DNA from: CAG-582 sp964551965
GTDB taxonomy: Bacteria > Bacillota_I > Bacilli_A > RF39 > UBA660
NCBI GenBank assembly: GCA_964551965.1
Contig: CAZKFB010000010.1
Coordinates: 1 to 33,986 of the forward strand
Direction: 5' to 3'
Length of the DNA stretch: 33,986 bases
The notes under the pieces were generated by a model. It made no database searches and had not been told where the DNA came from. It saw nothing but the letters and a program-made list of their open reading frames with translations. Positions 7,595 to 15,007 of this stretch are shown here, one piece after another. Made by a program: the position numbers and the translations under genes. Positions within the stretch are counted from its first letter, which is position 1, and every line of letters begins with the position of its first letter.

Positions 7595-8197
7595 ATGGAG
7601 AATATTAATTATGATAAAATAATGATGGATTATGTTAGTAAGTTAGATGGTAAGAAGAAATTATTATTACATAGTTGCTGTGGACCTTGTTCAACAACTT
7701 GTATTGAAAGATTAAAAGAATATTTCGATGTAACGGTAATTTACTATAATCCCAATATTGAGCCTAAAGAAGAATATGAGAAAAGAAAAAGTGAACAAAT
7801 GAGATATCTTGGATATTTAGGTATTCCTCATTTAGATTGCGATTATGACAATCAAATATTTAGAGATAAAACTGAATGTCTAAGTGAAGAAAGAGAAGGC
7901 GGAGTAAGATGTAGTGTGTGTTTTGGTATAAGACTAAAATATACGGCTCGAATGGCCTTAGAAAATAATTTTGATATGTTTACTACAACATTAACTGTAT
8001 CTCCTCATAAGAACAGTCAAATAATTAATAGAATAGGTATTAAGATTGGTGAAACATTAGGAATCAAATATTTACCATCAGATTTTAAAAAGAATGAAGG
8101 ATATAAAAGAAGTATTGAACTTGCTTCTAATTATGATTTATACAGACAAGACTATTGTGGTTGTCTATATAGTAGGAGGAATAATAATGAAGAATAA
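7595..8197 (+). CDS. queH: QueH-type epoxyqueuosine reductase
   Basis: The 200-residue protein (DUF208) converts epoxyqueuosine to queuosine at tRNA position 34. The family's cysteine layout is intact: HSCCGPCS near residues 26-33, RCSVC near 105-109 and DYCGC near 187-191, which bind an iron-sulfur cluster and a second metal. Conserved NPNIEP and TTLTVSPHKN segments are also present. It is the cobalamin-independent alternative to QueG. No other queuosine genes are in the window. It overlaps the next gene by 11 bases and follows divIB by 12. Confidence 0.95.
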   Translation: MENINYDKIMMDYVSKLDGKKKLLLHSCCGPCSTTCIERLKEYFDVTVIYYNPNIEPKEEYEKRKSEQMRYLGYLGIPHLDCDYDNQIFRDKTECLSEEREGGVRCSVCFGIRLKYTARMALENNFDMFTTTLTVSPHKNSQIINRIGIKIGETLGIKYLPSDFKKNEGYKRSIELASNYDLYRQDYCGCLYSRRNNNEE

Positions 8198-8738
8198 AAA
8201 TGGATTTACATTAGTAGAATTACTTGCAGTTATAAGTATTTTGGCAATTTTAATTGTTGCTACAGTACCTACAGTTTTAGATATTTTAGGGAAATCAAAA
8301 CAAACTTTGAATGAATATGATCGTGAGACTCTTGTGGATTCAGCTAAATACTATATTACTGATATTGATTTAGGAGCAAAAGATTTCTTATACCCCGATA
8401 ATAAGCCAACCGATATTAATGGTAAAACTTATACTAAGGGTATGAAGATGACTAAATATGATGCTAAAGTTTATATAATTGAAAGTAAGGGATTTACTAT
8501 TACCGCATATGATCTAGTTAAAGGTGGCTATTACGATAAAAATTGTAAATATGCTGGAGAAAAGGTAGAATATGTTGAAAATGGAGTTAAGAAGACTAGT
8601 GTAGTAGCGAAAGACCAAAATTGCCATGTTCCAAAGAATTGTAAAATTAAAGTAGGTATTAAAGGTAAGAAAGTAGAAAATGATACTTACTATGTTACTG
8701 AAGATTATACAGTAGAATTACTTGATGGATGTGAATAA
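8187..8738 (+). CDS. Orphan type IV prepilin-like protein
   Basis: The protein is 183 residues from the ATG at 8187, which has AGGAGG at 8174-8179. An in-frame upstream start inside queH would destroy the leader. The N-terminus is a class III signal: short basic MKNKNG, then FTLVELLAVISILAILIVATVP with Glu at +5, which a prepilin peptidase would cut after Gly6. The rest is a soluble domain with cysteines concentrated in the C-terminal half, probably disulfides. No pilus ATPase, platform protein or peptidase is nearby. It could be a minor pilin, a competence-type pseudopilin or a free-standing surface protein. Confidence 0.85.
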   Translation: MKNKNGFTLVELLAVISILAILIVATVPTVLDILGKSKQTLNEYDRETLVDSAKYYITDIDLGAKDFLYPDNKPTDINGKTYTKGMKMTKYDAKVYIIESKGFTITAYDLVKGGYYDKNCKYAGEKVEYVENGVKKTSVVAKDQNCHVPKNCKIKVGIKGKKVENDTYYVTEDYTVELLDGCE

Positions 8739-8758
8739 ATCCATCATTTATTTTTTTA
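8723..8758 (+). terminator. Terminator of the murG-divIB-queH-prepilin unit
   Basis: An 8-bp perfect stem TGATGGAT (8723-8730) / ATCCATCA (8739-8746) with a T-rich tail. The prepilin stop TAA (8736-8738) is the last codon of the loop. Confidence 0.85.
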
Positions 8759-8769
8759 GTACTTTATTA

Positions 8770-8775
8770 TATAAT
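8770..8775 (+). promoter_or_regulatory. -10 box for the LtaS-like/ftsY unit
   Basis: TATAAT 18 bases before the ATG at 8793. The -35 position overlaps the terminator T tract (TTTATT, weak). The ribosome site AAGGGTG lies immediately downstream of the expected transcript start. Confidence 0.45.
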
Positions 8776-8792
8776 ATAAAAAGGGTGAAATT

Positions 8793-10565
8793 ATGAAAAA
8801 TAATTATTCTAAGTTGTTATTACTAAATTATTCTTTTATCGTAATACTTGAATTATTATTTAAATTTTTTGTTATAAAATCTTTTGATGTAGGTATTTTA
8901 TATATTTTAGTATCTAGTCTTTTTGTCTCTAGTGTTCTAACATCTATAATGACACTAATTAATAACAAAATAGTAAATAGAATAATAAGTGTGTTAATAT
9001 ATGTATTATTAGTTATATTATTTGGGGCGGAAACTGTCTATTATAGTTTTTATAAAACGATATGTGGTGTAGGTGGATTATCGTATGGCGGACAAGTAAT
9101 GGATTTCTATACTTCAATAATAGAACATATAATAGATAATTCAGGAATAATTTTATTATCTATTGTCTTCTTAATAATAACTATTATTATTAATTTTAAG
9201 ATAGATTATAAGATGTATTTTAAAATAGCATTTGTTTTATTAATATCAACTTTTAATTTAAATATTGCTGTATTAGAAATAAGTATCATTAATGATAACA
9301 AAGCTAATGAACTTATGTATGAAACTAATGATATAATGCAAAGTACGAATATGTTTGGAGTTATTACCGGTATTGTTACGGATGCTATTAAGTCCAATAT
9401 TGGATTCGAAGAAAAGATTGAGATTCTCGACCCTCCCCAAGTATCGAGAGGAGAAGAAAAAGAATATAATGCCTTAGATATCGATTTTGATGAATTAATG
9501 GAAAACGAACATAATTCAACTATTAAGAATATGCATGCTTATTTTCAAAATGAAACTCCAAGCAATAAGAATGAATATACGGGTATATTTAAGGGCAAGA
9601 ACTTGATATTTATGGTAGCTGAAGGTTTTTCACCAATAGCTGTTGATGANNNNNNNNNNNNNNNNNNNNNNNNNNNNNNNNNNNNNNNNNNNNNNNNNNN
9701 NNNNNNNNNNNNNNNNNNNNNNNNNNNNNNNNNNNNNNNNNNNNNNNNNGATATAACAATGCCTAATCTAGGTTATGAATATTATGGATATGATAGATAT
9801 AAGAAAGGTTATAAGTATGCATTATCAGGAATAAAAGATTCTTGGCCAACAAGTGATGTTGATGTTATTAAATCTTCTTATCCAATTATAAGTAAATCTA
9901 GTCCATTCATGGCTTACTATATGACAATATCTGGACATTTACCATATAACTTTACGGGTGGAAATGCTATGTCCAATAGAAATAGAGGAGCGGTTAGAAA
10001 TATCAATGCTAATGATTCTATTAAAGCTTATATTGCAAGTCAAATAGAATTAGATAAGAGTTTAAAATTATTAATTGATAATTTAGAGAATGATAATATA
10101 TTAGATGATACGGTTATTGTATTAACTGCTGATCACTATCCTTATGGTTTATCTAATGATGATATAGAGTCTTATGTTGATTGGATGAAAAATCCCAACT
10201 TTGATTTATATAAAAATAATTTAATTATATATAATTCAGGAATAGAAACTACTAAGGTATCTAAATATACTTCTAGTTTAGATATCTTACCAACTATTTT
10301 AAATATGTTTGGTGTTGAATATGATTCTAGACTTTTAATGGGAAGAGATATCTTTAGTGAGTCTGATGATTTAATAATATTTAATAATAAGTCATGGATC
10401 ACAAATAAAGGTAGATATGATTATTTAAAACATGAATATGAGAGCTTTGATGGTAATTATGATCAAGATTATATTGATAAAATTAATAAAATAGTTGATA
10501 ATAAGTTTAAGATGAGTAAATTAATAATTACTAATGATTATTATCGCAAATTAGGAGGTTTATAA
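8793..10565 (+). CDS. LtaS-family sulfatase-fold membrane protein (interrupted by an assembly gap)
   Basis: There are five N-terminal membrane helices within residues 1-175, then an outer alkaline-phosphatase-fold domain. KGKNLIFMVAEGF carries the metal-binding Glu, and after the gap SGHLPYNFTGG and LTADHYPYG carry His and Asp/His metal or substrate ligands. The stretch with the nucleophilic Thr is lost in the 100-N gap at 9650-9749. Compared with family spacing, more than 33 residues are missing, so the true gene is longer than drawn and the open frame across the N run is accidental. Relatives transfer glycerol phosphate from phosphatidylglycerol to lipoteichoic acid. It is clearly different from the second family member at 30017-31864. 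The stop overlaps the ftsY start by one base. Confidence 0.82.
   Translation: MKNNYSKLLLLNYSFIVILELLFKFFVIKSFDVGILYILVSSLFVSSVLTSIMTLINNKIVNRIISVLIYVLLVILFGAETVYYSFYKTICGVGGLSYGGQVMDFYTSIIEHIIDNSGIILLSIVFLIITIIINFKIDYKMYFKIAFVLLISTFNLNIAVLEISIINDNKANELMYETNDIMQSTNMFGVITGIVTDAIKSNIGFEEKIEILDPPQVSRGEEKEYNALDIDFDELMENEHNSTIKNMHAYFQNETPSNKNEYTGIFKGKNLIFMVAEGFSPIAVDXXXXXXXXXXXXXXXXXXXXXXXXXXXXXXXXXXDITMPNLGYEYYGYDRYKKGYKYALSGIKDSWPTSDVDVIKSSYPIISKSSPFMAYYMTISGHLPYNFTGGNAMSNRNRGAVRNINANDSIKAYIASQIELDKSLKLLIDNLENDNILDDTVIVLTADHYPYGLSNDDIESYVDWMKNPNFDLYKNNLIIYNSGIETTKVSKYTSSLDILPTILNMFGVEYDSRLLMGRDIFSESDDLIIFNNKSWITNKGRYDYLKHEYESFDGNYDQDYIDKINKIVDNKFKMSKLIITNDYYRKLGGL
9650..9749. other. Assembly gap of 100 N
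   Basis: Exactly 100 N, a conventional scaffold gap of unknown true size. It removes the catalytic-Thr part of the LtaS-like gene. Confidence 0.99.
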
Positions 10566-11701
10566 TGGGACTATTTGCTAAGTTTAAAGAAAAGTTTATT
10601 CCTAAGAAAGAAAAGATAGAAAGTATCTTAGAGAGTGTTGAAGAGACTGAAGAAATTGAAGAGATTGAAGAAAAAATTGAAGAAGTCGAAGAAGAGAAAC
10701 ATGAAGAACAAGTTCAAGAAGTTGAAATAGAACAATCTAAGAAAAAAGAAAAGAAAGTTAAGTTAACTGAAGAAGAAGAGACAATAATTACTTATGATAA
10801 AGGTTTAGAGAAGACAAGAAAAGAATTTGTGTCTGAACTTACATTACTCGGTAAAAAGTTTACTAAGGTTACGGAAGACTATTATGACGAACTTGAAAAC
10901 ATCTTAATAAAAGCCGATATTGGTGTTCGTACAGTAGTAGACTTTATTGATCGTTTAAGAGTTCGTGTAAAATCAGAAAACATTACTGATTTAGAATATC
11001 TAAATGAAGTTATTGTCGATGAATTGTTTATGATCTATGTTGAAGGTGAAAGTTTAACGGATAAGATCAATATGGCTGAATCAGGACCAACTGTTATTCT
11101 TATGGTTGGGGTTAATGGAGTAGGTAAAACAACGACGATTGGTAAACTTGCTAATAAATATAAAAATGAAGGAAAGAAAGTTATGCTTATTGCTGGCGAT
11201 ACTTTTAGAGCTGGTGCTGTTCCTCAATTAGAAGAATGGGCAAAACGTACAGATTCTCTATTCTATGGAAGTGAAAATACGGATCCTGCCGGAGTAATAT
11301 TTGATGGGCTTGTTAAAGCTAAAGAAGCGGGTGTTGATATCGTATTAATCGATACAGCCGGAAGACTACAAAATAAAGTTAATCTAATGAATGAACTTGA
11401 TAAAATTAATAAAGTAATTGAAAGACATATTCCGGGAGCCCCACACGAGACTTTATTAATCATTGATGCAACAACAGGCCAAAATGGTATTAGTCAAGCC
11501 GAGAGCTTTAAGAGTATTACTAATATAACAGGAATCGTTTTAACAAAACTTGATGGCACTGCTAAAGGCGGAATTGTACTCGCTATCAAAGATAGTGTAG
11601 GTATACCTGTTAAGTTTATTGGGTTAGGTGAAGGTGTAAATGATTTAAAACCATTTGATATAGAAGATTATATTTATGGCTTATTTAAGGATATGATGTA
11701 G
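10565..11701 (+). CDS. ftsY: FtsY, signal recognition particle receptor GTPase
   Basis: The 378-residue protein has an acidic Glu/Lys-rich A domain (about 18-75), then the NG domain of SRP GTPases: GVNGVGKTTTIGKL (G1), AGDTFRAGAVPQLEEW, DTAGRL (G3), TKLDGTAKGG (G4) and GLGEGVNDLKPF near the C-terminus. It docks ribosome-SRP complexes at the membrane. AGGAGG lies at 10553-10558. The ATG shares one base with the upstream stop, and the stop abuts ylxM, so the three genes form one unit. Confidence 0.97.
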   Translation: MGLFAKFKEKFIPKKEKIESILESVEETEEIEEIEEKIEEVEEEKHEEQVQEVEIEQSKKKEKKVKLTEEEETIITYDKGLEKTRKEFVSELTLLGKKFTKVTEDYYDELENILIKADIGVRTVVDFIDRLRVRVKSENITDLEYLNEVIVDELFMIYVEGESLTDKINMAESGPTVILMVGVNGVGKTTTIGKLANKYKNEGKKVMLIAGDTFRAGAVPQLEEWAKRTDSLFYGSENTDPAGVIFDGLVKAKEAGVDIVLIDTAGRLQNKVNLMNELDKINKVIERHIPGAPHETLLIIDATTGQNGISQAESFKSITNITGIVLTKLDGTAKGGIVLAIKDSVGIPVKFIGLGEGVNDLKPFDIEDYIYGLFKDMM

Positions 11702-11983
11702 ATGGAAAATGTTTTATATTTGACTGAACTTTATGACTATTATGCAAATCTTTTTACAGATAAACAAAAGTCTTACTTTGAAGATTATTACTTTGATAAT
11801 TTAACAATGGAAGAGATAGCCGAAAATAACAATGTATCTAAGAATGCTATTTCAAAGACTCTAATTGAAGTAAAAGAAAAACTAATTGAGTATGAGAGTA
11901 ATCTTCATCTATATGAAAAACGCAAAGAAATAGAAAAGTTACTTGATGAAAAAACAATAGATATTATTAAAGATTATATTTAA
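11702..11983 (+). CDS. ylxM: YlxM/p13-like SRP-associated helix-turn-helix protein
   Basis: The 93-residue protein matches the YlxM family in length and in the LTELYDYYANLFTDKQKSYF start and the MEEIAENNNVSKNAISKTL helix-turn-helix. In Firmicutes ylxM normally lies between ftsY and ffh and encodes an accessory factor of the signal recognition particle. Here it directly follows the ftsY stop, but ffh does not follow. The next gene is an unrelated membrane protein with its own promoter. No clear terminator is seen after it. Confidence 0.9.
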   Translation: MENVLYLTELYDYYANLFTDKQKSYFEDYYFDNLTMEEIAENNNVSKNAISKTLIEVKEKLIEYESNLHLYEKRKEIEKLLDEKTIDIIKDYI

Positions 11984-12037
11984 TTTTGAATATTGTAAAC
12001 AAGGTAATAATTAATATTAAATAAGTAATATTGATGT

Positions 12038-12043
12038 TATAAT
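12038..12043 (+). promoter_or_regulatory. Extended -10 promoter for the TrbC-like gene
   Basis: TGTTATAAT (TG at 12035-12036) 23 bases before the ATG. No convincing -35. The ribosome site AGGAAGTG follows at about 12053. Confidence 0.5.
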
Positions 12044-12065
12044 AATATTATGAGGAAGTGAATGT

Positions 12066-12842
12066 ATGAAACTTAAAAGAGTTATGGCTTTATTCATTAG
12101 TGTATTATTCTTACTTTTACCAACTATAGCTGAAGCAAAGACTATTGATTCTTATTTAACATATGATACAGTAGGTTATACAGTACAACTTGTTGAAGCT
12201 GAAAAAGAACATGTTGGTGACAATGTATGTCAGGAACCTAATGTAATAAATGCTCTTCGTGTTGTTGGCTATTTTATATTTATTGGTAAGATAGTTATTC
12301 CATTTATTATTATTGGGTTTGGTGTATTTGATTTAGCAAAAGCTGTAACTGGTGGAGATAATGATAAAGTAACAAAAGGCGTTAAAACAATTGGTATTAG
12401 GGTTTTAATTGGTATATTAGTATTTGCTTTACCATCAATTATTAATGTTATTTTAGACATTGGTACTAATATAAATGATGAAGAGACAGGTTATAGTATG
12501 TGTCAGACATGTTTATTAGATCCTTGGTCTTGTGAAAATGGAGAACCAACAGACACGTATGATCCTGGCGATATATTCGATGATGAAAACATTGTTTCAT
12601 CAACCGAATTTGTCGATAAACAAACAAGTAGTACTCACGATGCTGGTGAAAATGGAACAACAACAGCTAGATCTACTGAATTCGTAGAACAAAATCCAAG
12701 TAGTACGCATGCAAATTATAGTGGAACTATTCCTACTAGATCAACAGATCATATAACACAAAATCCAACTAGTACGCATGCCCCATATAATGGAACTACT
12801 AGTCCAAATACATCTAAGATTTTCATTCAAGTAGAAGATTAA
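12066..12842 (+). CDS. TrbC/VirB2-like (Mbov_0395-type) two-helix membrane protein with three 23-residue repeats
   Basis: The 258-residue protein has a signal peptide (1-24, cut near AEA), a short outer segment, two membrane helices (about 65-90 and 110-131) joined by a small basic loop with GGDNDKVTKG, then a Cys-containing outer tail. The helix pair resembles pilin-like TrbC/VirB2 proteins of conjugation systems. No conjugation genes are nearby. The tail carries three tandem repeats (residues 179-201, 202-224, 225-247) sharing STEFVxQNPSSTH and an NGT/SGT motif, rich in Thr and Asn. The C-terminus is short and acidic. The family call rests on topology and helix composition only. Confidence 0.65.
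   Translation: MKLKRVMALFISVLFLLLPTIAEAKTIDSYLTYDTVGYTVQLVEAEKEHVGDNVCQEPNVINALRVVGYFIFIGKIVIPFIIIGFGVFDLAKAVTGGDNDKVTKGVKTIGIRVLIGILVFALPSIINVILDIGTNINDEETGYSMCQTCLLDPWSCENGEPTDTYDPGDIFDDENIVSSTEFVDKQTSSTHDAGENGTTTARSTEFVEQNPSSTHANYSGTIPTRSTDHITQNPTSTHAPYNGTTSPNTSKIFIQVED
12600..12806 (+). repeat. Three 69-bp in-frame tandem repeats
   Basis: Three consecutive units of 69 bp (12600-12668, 12669-12737, 12738-12806) each encode 23 residues beginning [R/S]ST and containing a central [T/S]STH. Units 2 and 3 share long stretches (AGTACGCATG, CAAAATCCAA). Unit 1 is more diverged. Confidence 0.85.
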
Positions 12843-12843
12843 A

Positions 12844-12877
12844 AAAAGAGTTTTCAATTATTTTGAAAACTCTTTTA
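12844..12877. terminator. Bidirectional terminator between convergent genes
   Basis: An 11-bp stem AAAGAGTTTTC / GAAAACTCTTT flanked by A residues on the left and T residues on the right, so it works for the plus-strand gene ending at 12842 and the minus-strand gene ending at 12858. The minus-strand stop codon lies in the loop. Confidence 0.85.
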
Positions 12878-13103
12878 TTTTGTTTAACATCATATTCTTA
12901 AATACAAAGGCATTTATTAAAGATGTAATTATACCAAATATAATAATAGTATTTTTAAATATCTTTGGTGCTTCTTCAATACTGCCACTTACGTTGGAAC
13001 TTATAAGTATTATTATAATAAAAGGGCTAATACCAATAATAAATCCAAATAGTAAATATTTACCAATATTAATATTCTGTTTTTCTTTGTTGTCTATTTT
13101 CAT
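12858..13103 (-). CDS. Small two-helix membrane protein, unknown
   Basis: The 81-residue protein has a charged N-terminus (MKIDNKEKQN), a membrane helix at about 14-36, a short Glu/Lys linker and a second helix at about 48-68. The minus strand has a good ribosome site (AGAGGT, five bases before the ATG) and a TATAAT at 13121-13126, which the opposite-strand frame across this region (TTG start, no ribosome site) lacks. I do not recognise the family. It lies just downstream of the tRNA-Ala terminator and has its own promoter. Confidence 0.6.
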   Translation of the reverse strand: MKIDNKEKQNINIGKYLLFGFIIGISPFIIIILISSNVSGSIEEAPKIFKNTIIIFGIITSLINAFVFKNMMLNKIKEFSK

Positions 13104-13120
13104 ATTGTACCTCTATAATC

Positions 13121-13126
13121 ATTATA
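13121..13126 (-). promoter_or_regulatory. -10 box for the small membrane protein
   Basis: TATAAT on the minus strand, 17 bases before the start codon. The -35 is weak (TTTAAA, 13144-13149). Confidence 0.45.
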
Positions 13127-13156
13127 ATATAAAAGTAAATATTTTTAAAGAAAAAC

Positions 13157-13183
13157 ATAAAAAAACTACTCAAATGAGTAGTT
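13157..13183 (-). terminator. Terminator of tRNA-Ala
   Basis: On the minus strand an 8-bp stem AACTACTC / GAGTAGTT with an ATTT loop is followed by a T run, directly downstream of the tRNA. Confidence 0.88.
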
Positions 13184-13192
13184 AATTACTAA

Positions 13193-13269
13193 TGGTGGAG
13201 AATAGGGGATTCGAACCCCTGACCCCCACGGTGCAAGCGTGGTGCTCTAGCCAGCTGAGCTAATTCCCC
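13193..13269 (-). tRNA. tRNA-Ala (anticodon UGC)
   Basis: A 77-base cloverleaf with encoded CCA. The acceptor strand GGGGAAT pairs with ATTCTCC and includes the G3:U70 wobble pair that defines alanine tRNAs. D-arm GCTC...GAGC, anticodon arm CCACG-CTTGCAC-CGTGG with TGC at 34-36, T-arm AGGGG-TTCGAAT-CCCCT, discriminator A. It is transcribed from its own promoter 9 bases upstream and ended by the hairpin at 13157-13183. Confidence 0.98.
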
Positions 13270-13284
13270 ATCAGCAACAAACTA

Positions 13285-13313
13285 ATAATAACAAAATTAA
13301 GTATAAAAATCAA
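13285..13313 (-). promoter_or_regulatory. Promoter for tRNA-Ala
   Basis: On the minus strand TTGATT (13313-13308), a 17-base spacer and TATTAT (13290-13285). The -35 overlaps the last codons of the yolD-like gene. No terminator separates the two, so read-through from the polymerase operon is also possible. Confidence 0.65.
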
Positions 13314-13633
13314 GTATTTTTTTCTAAAATATCAATAATGTTATTAAAATAAATACGTGTTTTGTTATTAATTGTAATTATTTTGTTTACTGGATCTAAT
13401 TTAGTTATTTGACCATTAATAATATTTATACATCCATTTTTATAAAAATATAAGTTAATTATCGATCTTTCGGAATATGCTGTAATGATATTTTCTTCTA
13501 AATCAGCTATTTGTTCTTCAGAAAGAACAGGTTTAGATATTCGATTTCTTTCATAATTTATTTCATCTAACAATTGATTGCCATTTATTACGGAATTAAA
13601 GGGAGCCCATTTAACTATTCCGCGATCATTCAT
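13310..13633 (-). CDS. YolD-like protein
   Basis: The 107-residue protein begins MNDRGIVKWAPFNSV, matching the YolD-family start (DRGxxKWAPF), followed by a small domain ending in a beta-rich segment. YolD-like proteins are encoded next to UvrX/YqjW Y-family polymerases in Bacilli and are suggested to act with them, like UmuD with UmuC, although they are not related to UmuD. Here the ATG overlaps the end of the polymerase gene by 8 bases, with AGGAGG upstream, so the two are translationally coupled. Confidence 0.88.
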   Translation of the reverse strand: MNDRGIVKWAPFNSVINGNQLLDEINYERNRISKPVLSEEQIADLEENIITAYSERSIINLYFYKNGCINIINGQITKLDPVNKIITINNKTRIYFNNIIDILEKNT

Positions 13634-14888
13634 GATGTCCTCCTATTAAAGAATTACGATATTTGATTGTTGAATCACCTAAAAGACTAGATGTTTTTAA
13701 GATGGCATTATTTCCATATTTCAATTTGATATCGTCGATAGTTGATGAGATATTTTTCTTATCTTTAATTTCCTCATAGCTTTCAAATAAGTTTAATTGA
13801 ATCTTATCATCTTTTGCTAAATTGCCAAAAGATAGAGATACTTTTCTTATGGGAGCATAGTTATAGTATTTATCAAACATCATCATACACATTTTATAAA
13901 TTACATTTTCATCGTTAGTGAAGGTATCTAATTTTAATGAATGGTAAAATCCGCCACCAACATTTCTTGAATAACCAATTCCAAAACCTATTAATCCACA
14001 TAGTTTCTTTTCACTTCTAAGTCTTCGACATAATACATCAATCATCTCATAGATAATAATTGAGATATTATAATCATAGTAATCTTTAAATAGAATCTGG
14101 GAATGAGAAATACTACTTTGTTTAGGAACAACATTATTAAAGTCGCTTATTCTCGATAAATCAATACCATTAGCATGATACCATAATTCTTGACCAATTA
14201 CACCAAATTGACTTCTTAGTTTTTCTTTATCATAGTTTGCTATATCACCAACACTCATAATTCCTAAATCATTTAAGTGACGCTCCATTTGCTTACCAAT
14301 ACCCCACATGTCGGATAATGGTTTTATTGTCCATAGTTTAGTCTTTACATCTTCATAATCCCACTTAGCAATATTATCTTTATTGTGCTTGGCTTCAATA
14401 TCCATACTTACTTTAGCTAGAAGCATGTTTGGGCCAATCCCAGCCGTAGCTGTTAATCCTGTTTTTTCTTCAATTGTCTTTAATATATCTAATGCTAATT
14501 CATAATCGGTTTTTTTATACATCTTTAAATAATCAGTGACATCTAAAAAACATTCATCTATCGAATAGATATGTAAGTCTTCGGGGGCAACATAATCTAG
14601 ATAAATACTAACAACTTCTTTACTTTTTTCTTGATATAAGCGCATACGAGGGGGAACTTTAATATACTTAATATTCTTAGGTATTTCAAATATGCGAGTT
14701 CGACCTTTGATACCAAATTGTTTTAAATAGGGTGTAACTGCTAAAGTTATTGCTCCATCTCTTGTTGGATCACAGACAACTAGGGGAGTAGTGAACGGAT
14801 TAAGACCTCTTTCGACACATTCAACGGAGGCAAAGAAACTCTTTAAATCAATACATAAAATATTTCTATTCATAAGACAATTATTCAC
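13626..14888 (-). CDS. Y-family translesion DNA polymerase (UvrX/YqjW-like)
   Basis: The protein is 420 residues from a GTG at 14888, chosen because AGAGGTG (14901-14895) is six bases upstream. The ATG at 14873 is an alternative, and longer starts run into the promoter. Catalytic motifs are CIDLKSFFASVE near the N-terminus and YSIDECFLDV about 95 residues later, carrying the metal-binding Asp/Glu. They are followed by the thumb helix-hairpin-helix (WGIGKQMERHLNDLGI) and a little-finger domain. Such enzymes copy past DNA damage at low fidelity. The YolD partner follows. An SOS-like palindrome in the promoter suggests damage control. Confidence 0.92.
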   Translation of the reverse strand: MNNCLMNRNILCIDLKSFFASVECVERGLNPFTTPLVVCDPTRDGAITLAVTPYLKQFGIKGRTRIFEIPKNIKYIKVPPRMRLYQEKSKEVVSIYLDYVAPEDLHIYSIDECFLDVTDYLKMYKKTDYELALDILKTIEEKTGLTATAGIGPNMLLAKVSMDIEAKHNKDNIAKWDYEDVKTKLWTIKPLSDMWGIGKQMERHLNDLGIMSVGDIANYDKEKLRSQFGVIGQELWYHANGIDLSRISDFNNVVPKQSSISHSQILFKDYYDYNISIIIYEMIDVLCRRLRSEKKLCGLIGFGIGYSRNVGGGFYHSLKLDTFTNDENVIYKMCMMMFDKYYNYAPIRKVSLSFGNLAKDDKIQLNLFESYEEIKDKKNISSTIDDIKLKYGNNAILKTSSLLGDSTIKYRNSLIGGHHE

Positions 14889-14907
14889 CGTAATCACCTC
14901 TACAAGT

Positions 14908-14936
14908 AATATAGTACAATTGTTCGTAATAGTCAA
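14908..14936 (-). promoter_or_regulatory. Promoter of the Y-polymerase operon with an SOS-like box
   Basis: On the minus strand TTGACT (14936-14931), a 17-base spacer and TATATT (14913-14908). The spacer contains CGAACAATTGTACT (14926-14913). Compared with the Gram-positive LexA/DinR pattern CGAAC-N4-GTTCG it matches the first half fully and three of five bases of the second. Confidence 0.65.
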
Positions 14937-14950
14937 TATAAAAAATTAGA

Positions 14951-14979
14951 TTGAACTTTTTTCTCATTTATTTTATACT
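14951..14979 (+). promoter_or_regulatory. Promoter for the first zinc-ribbon gene
   Basis: TTGAAC (14951-14956), a 17-base spacer and TATACT (14974-14979), divergent from the polymerase promoter. The ribosome site GAGGGG follows. Confidence 0.65.
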
Positions 14980-15007
14980 TATATTAGTATAGTGAGGGGC
15001 AAAGATA

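Noticed and set aside
8094..8186. Extended N-terminus for the prepilin
   Set aside because: Would put 31 residues before the class III leader and lies inside queH; AGGAGG supports the ATG at 8187.
12880..13185. Plus-strand hydrophobic frame of 101 codons
   Set aside because: Starts with TTG, has no ribosome site and begins at the edge of the terminator; the minus-strand 81-codon gene has a ribosome site and TATAAT.
14889..14936. Longer N-terminus for the Y-family polymerase
   Set aside because: This part overlaps the promoter TTGACT-N17-TATATT; the GTG at 14888 has a well-placed AGAGGTG.
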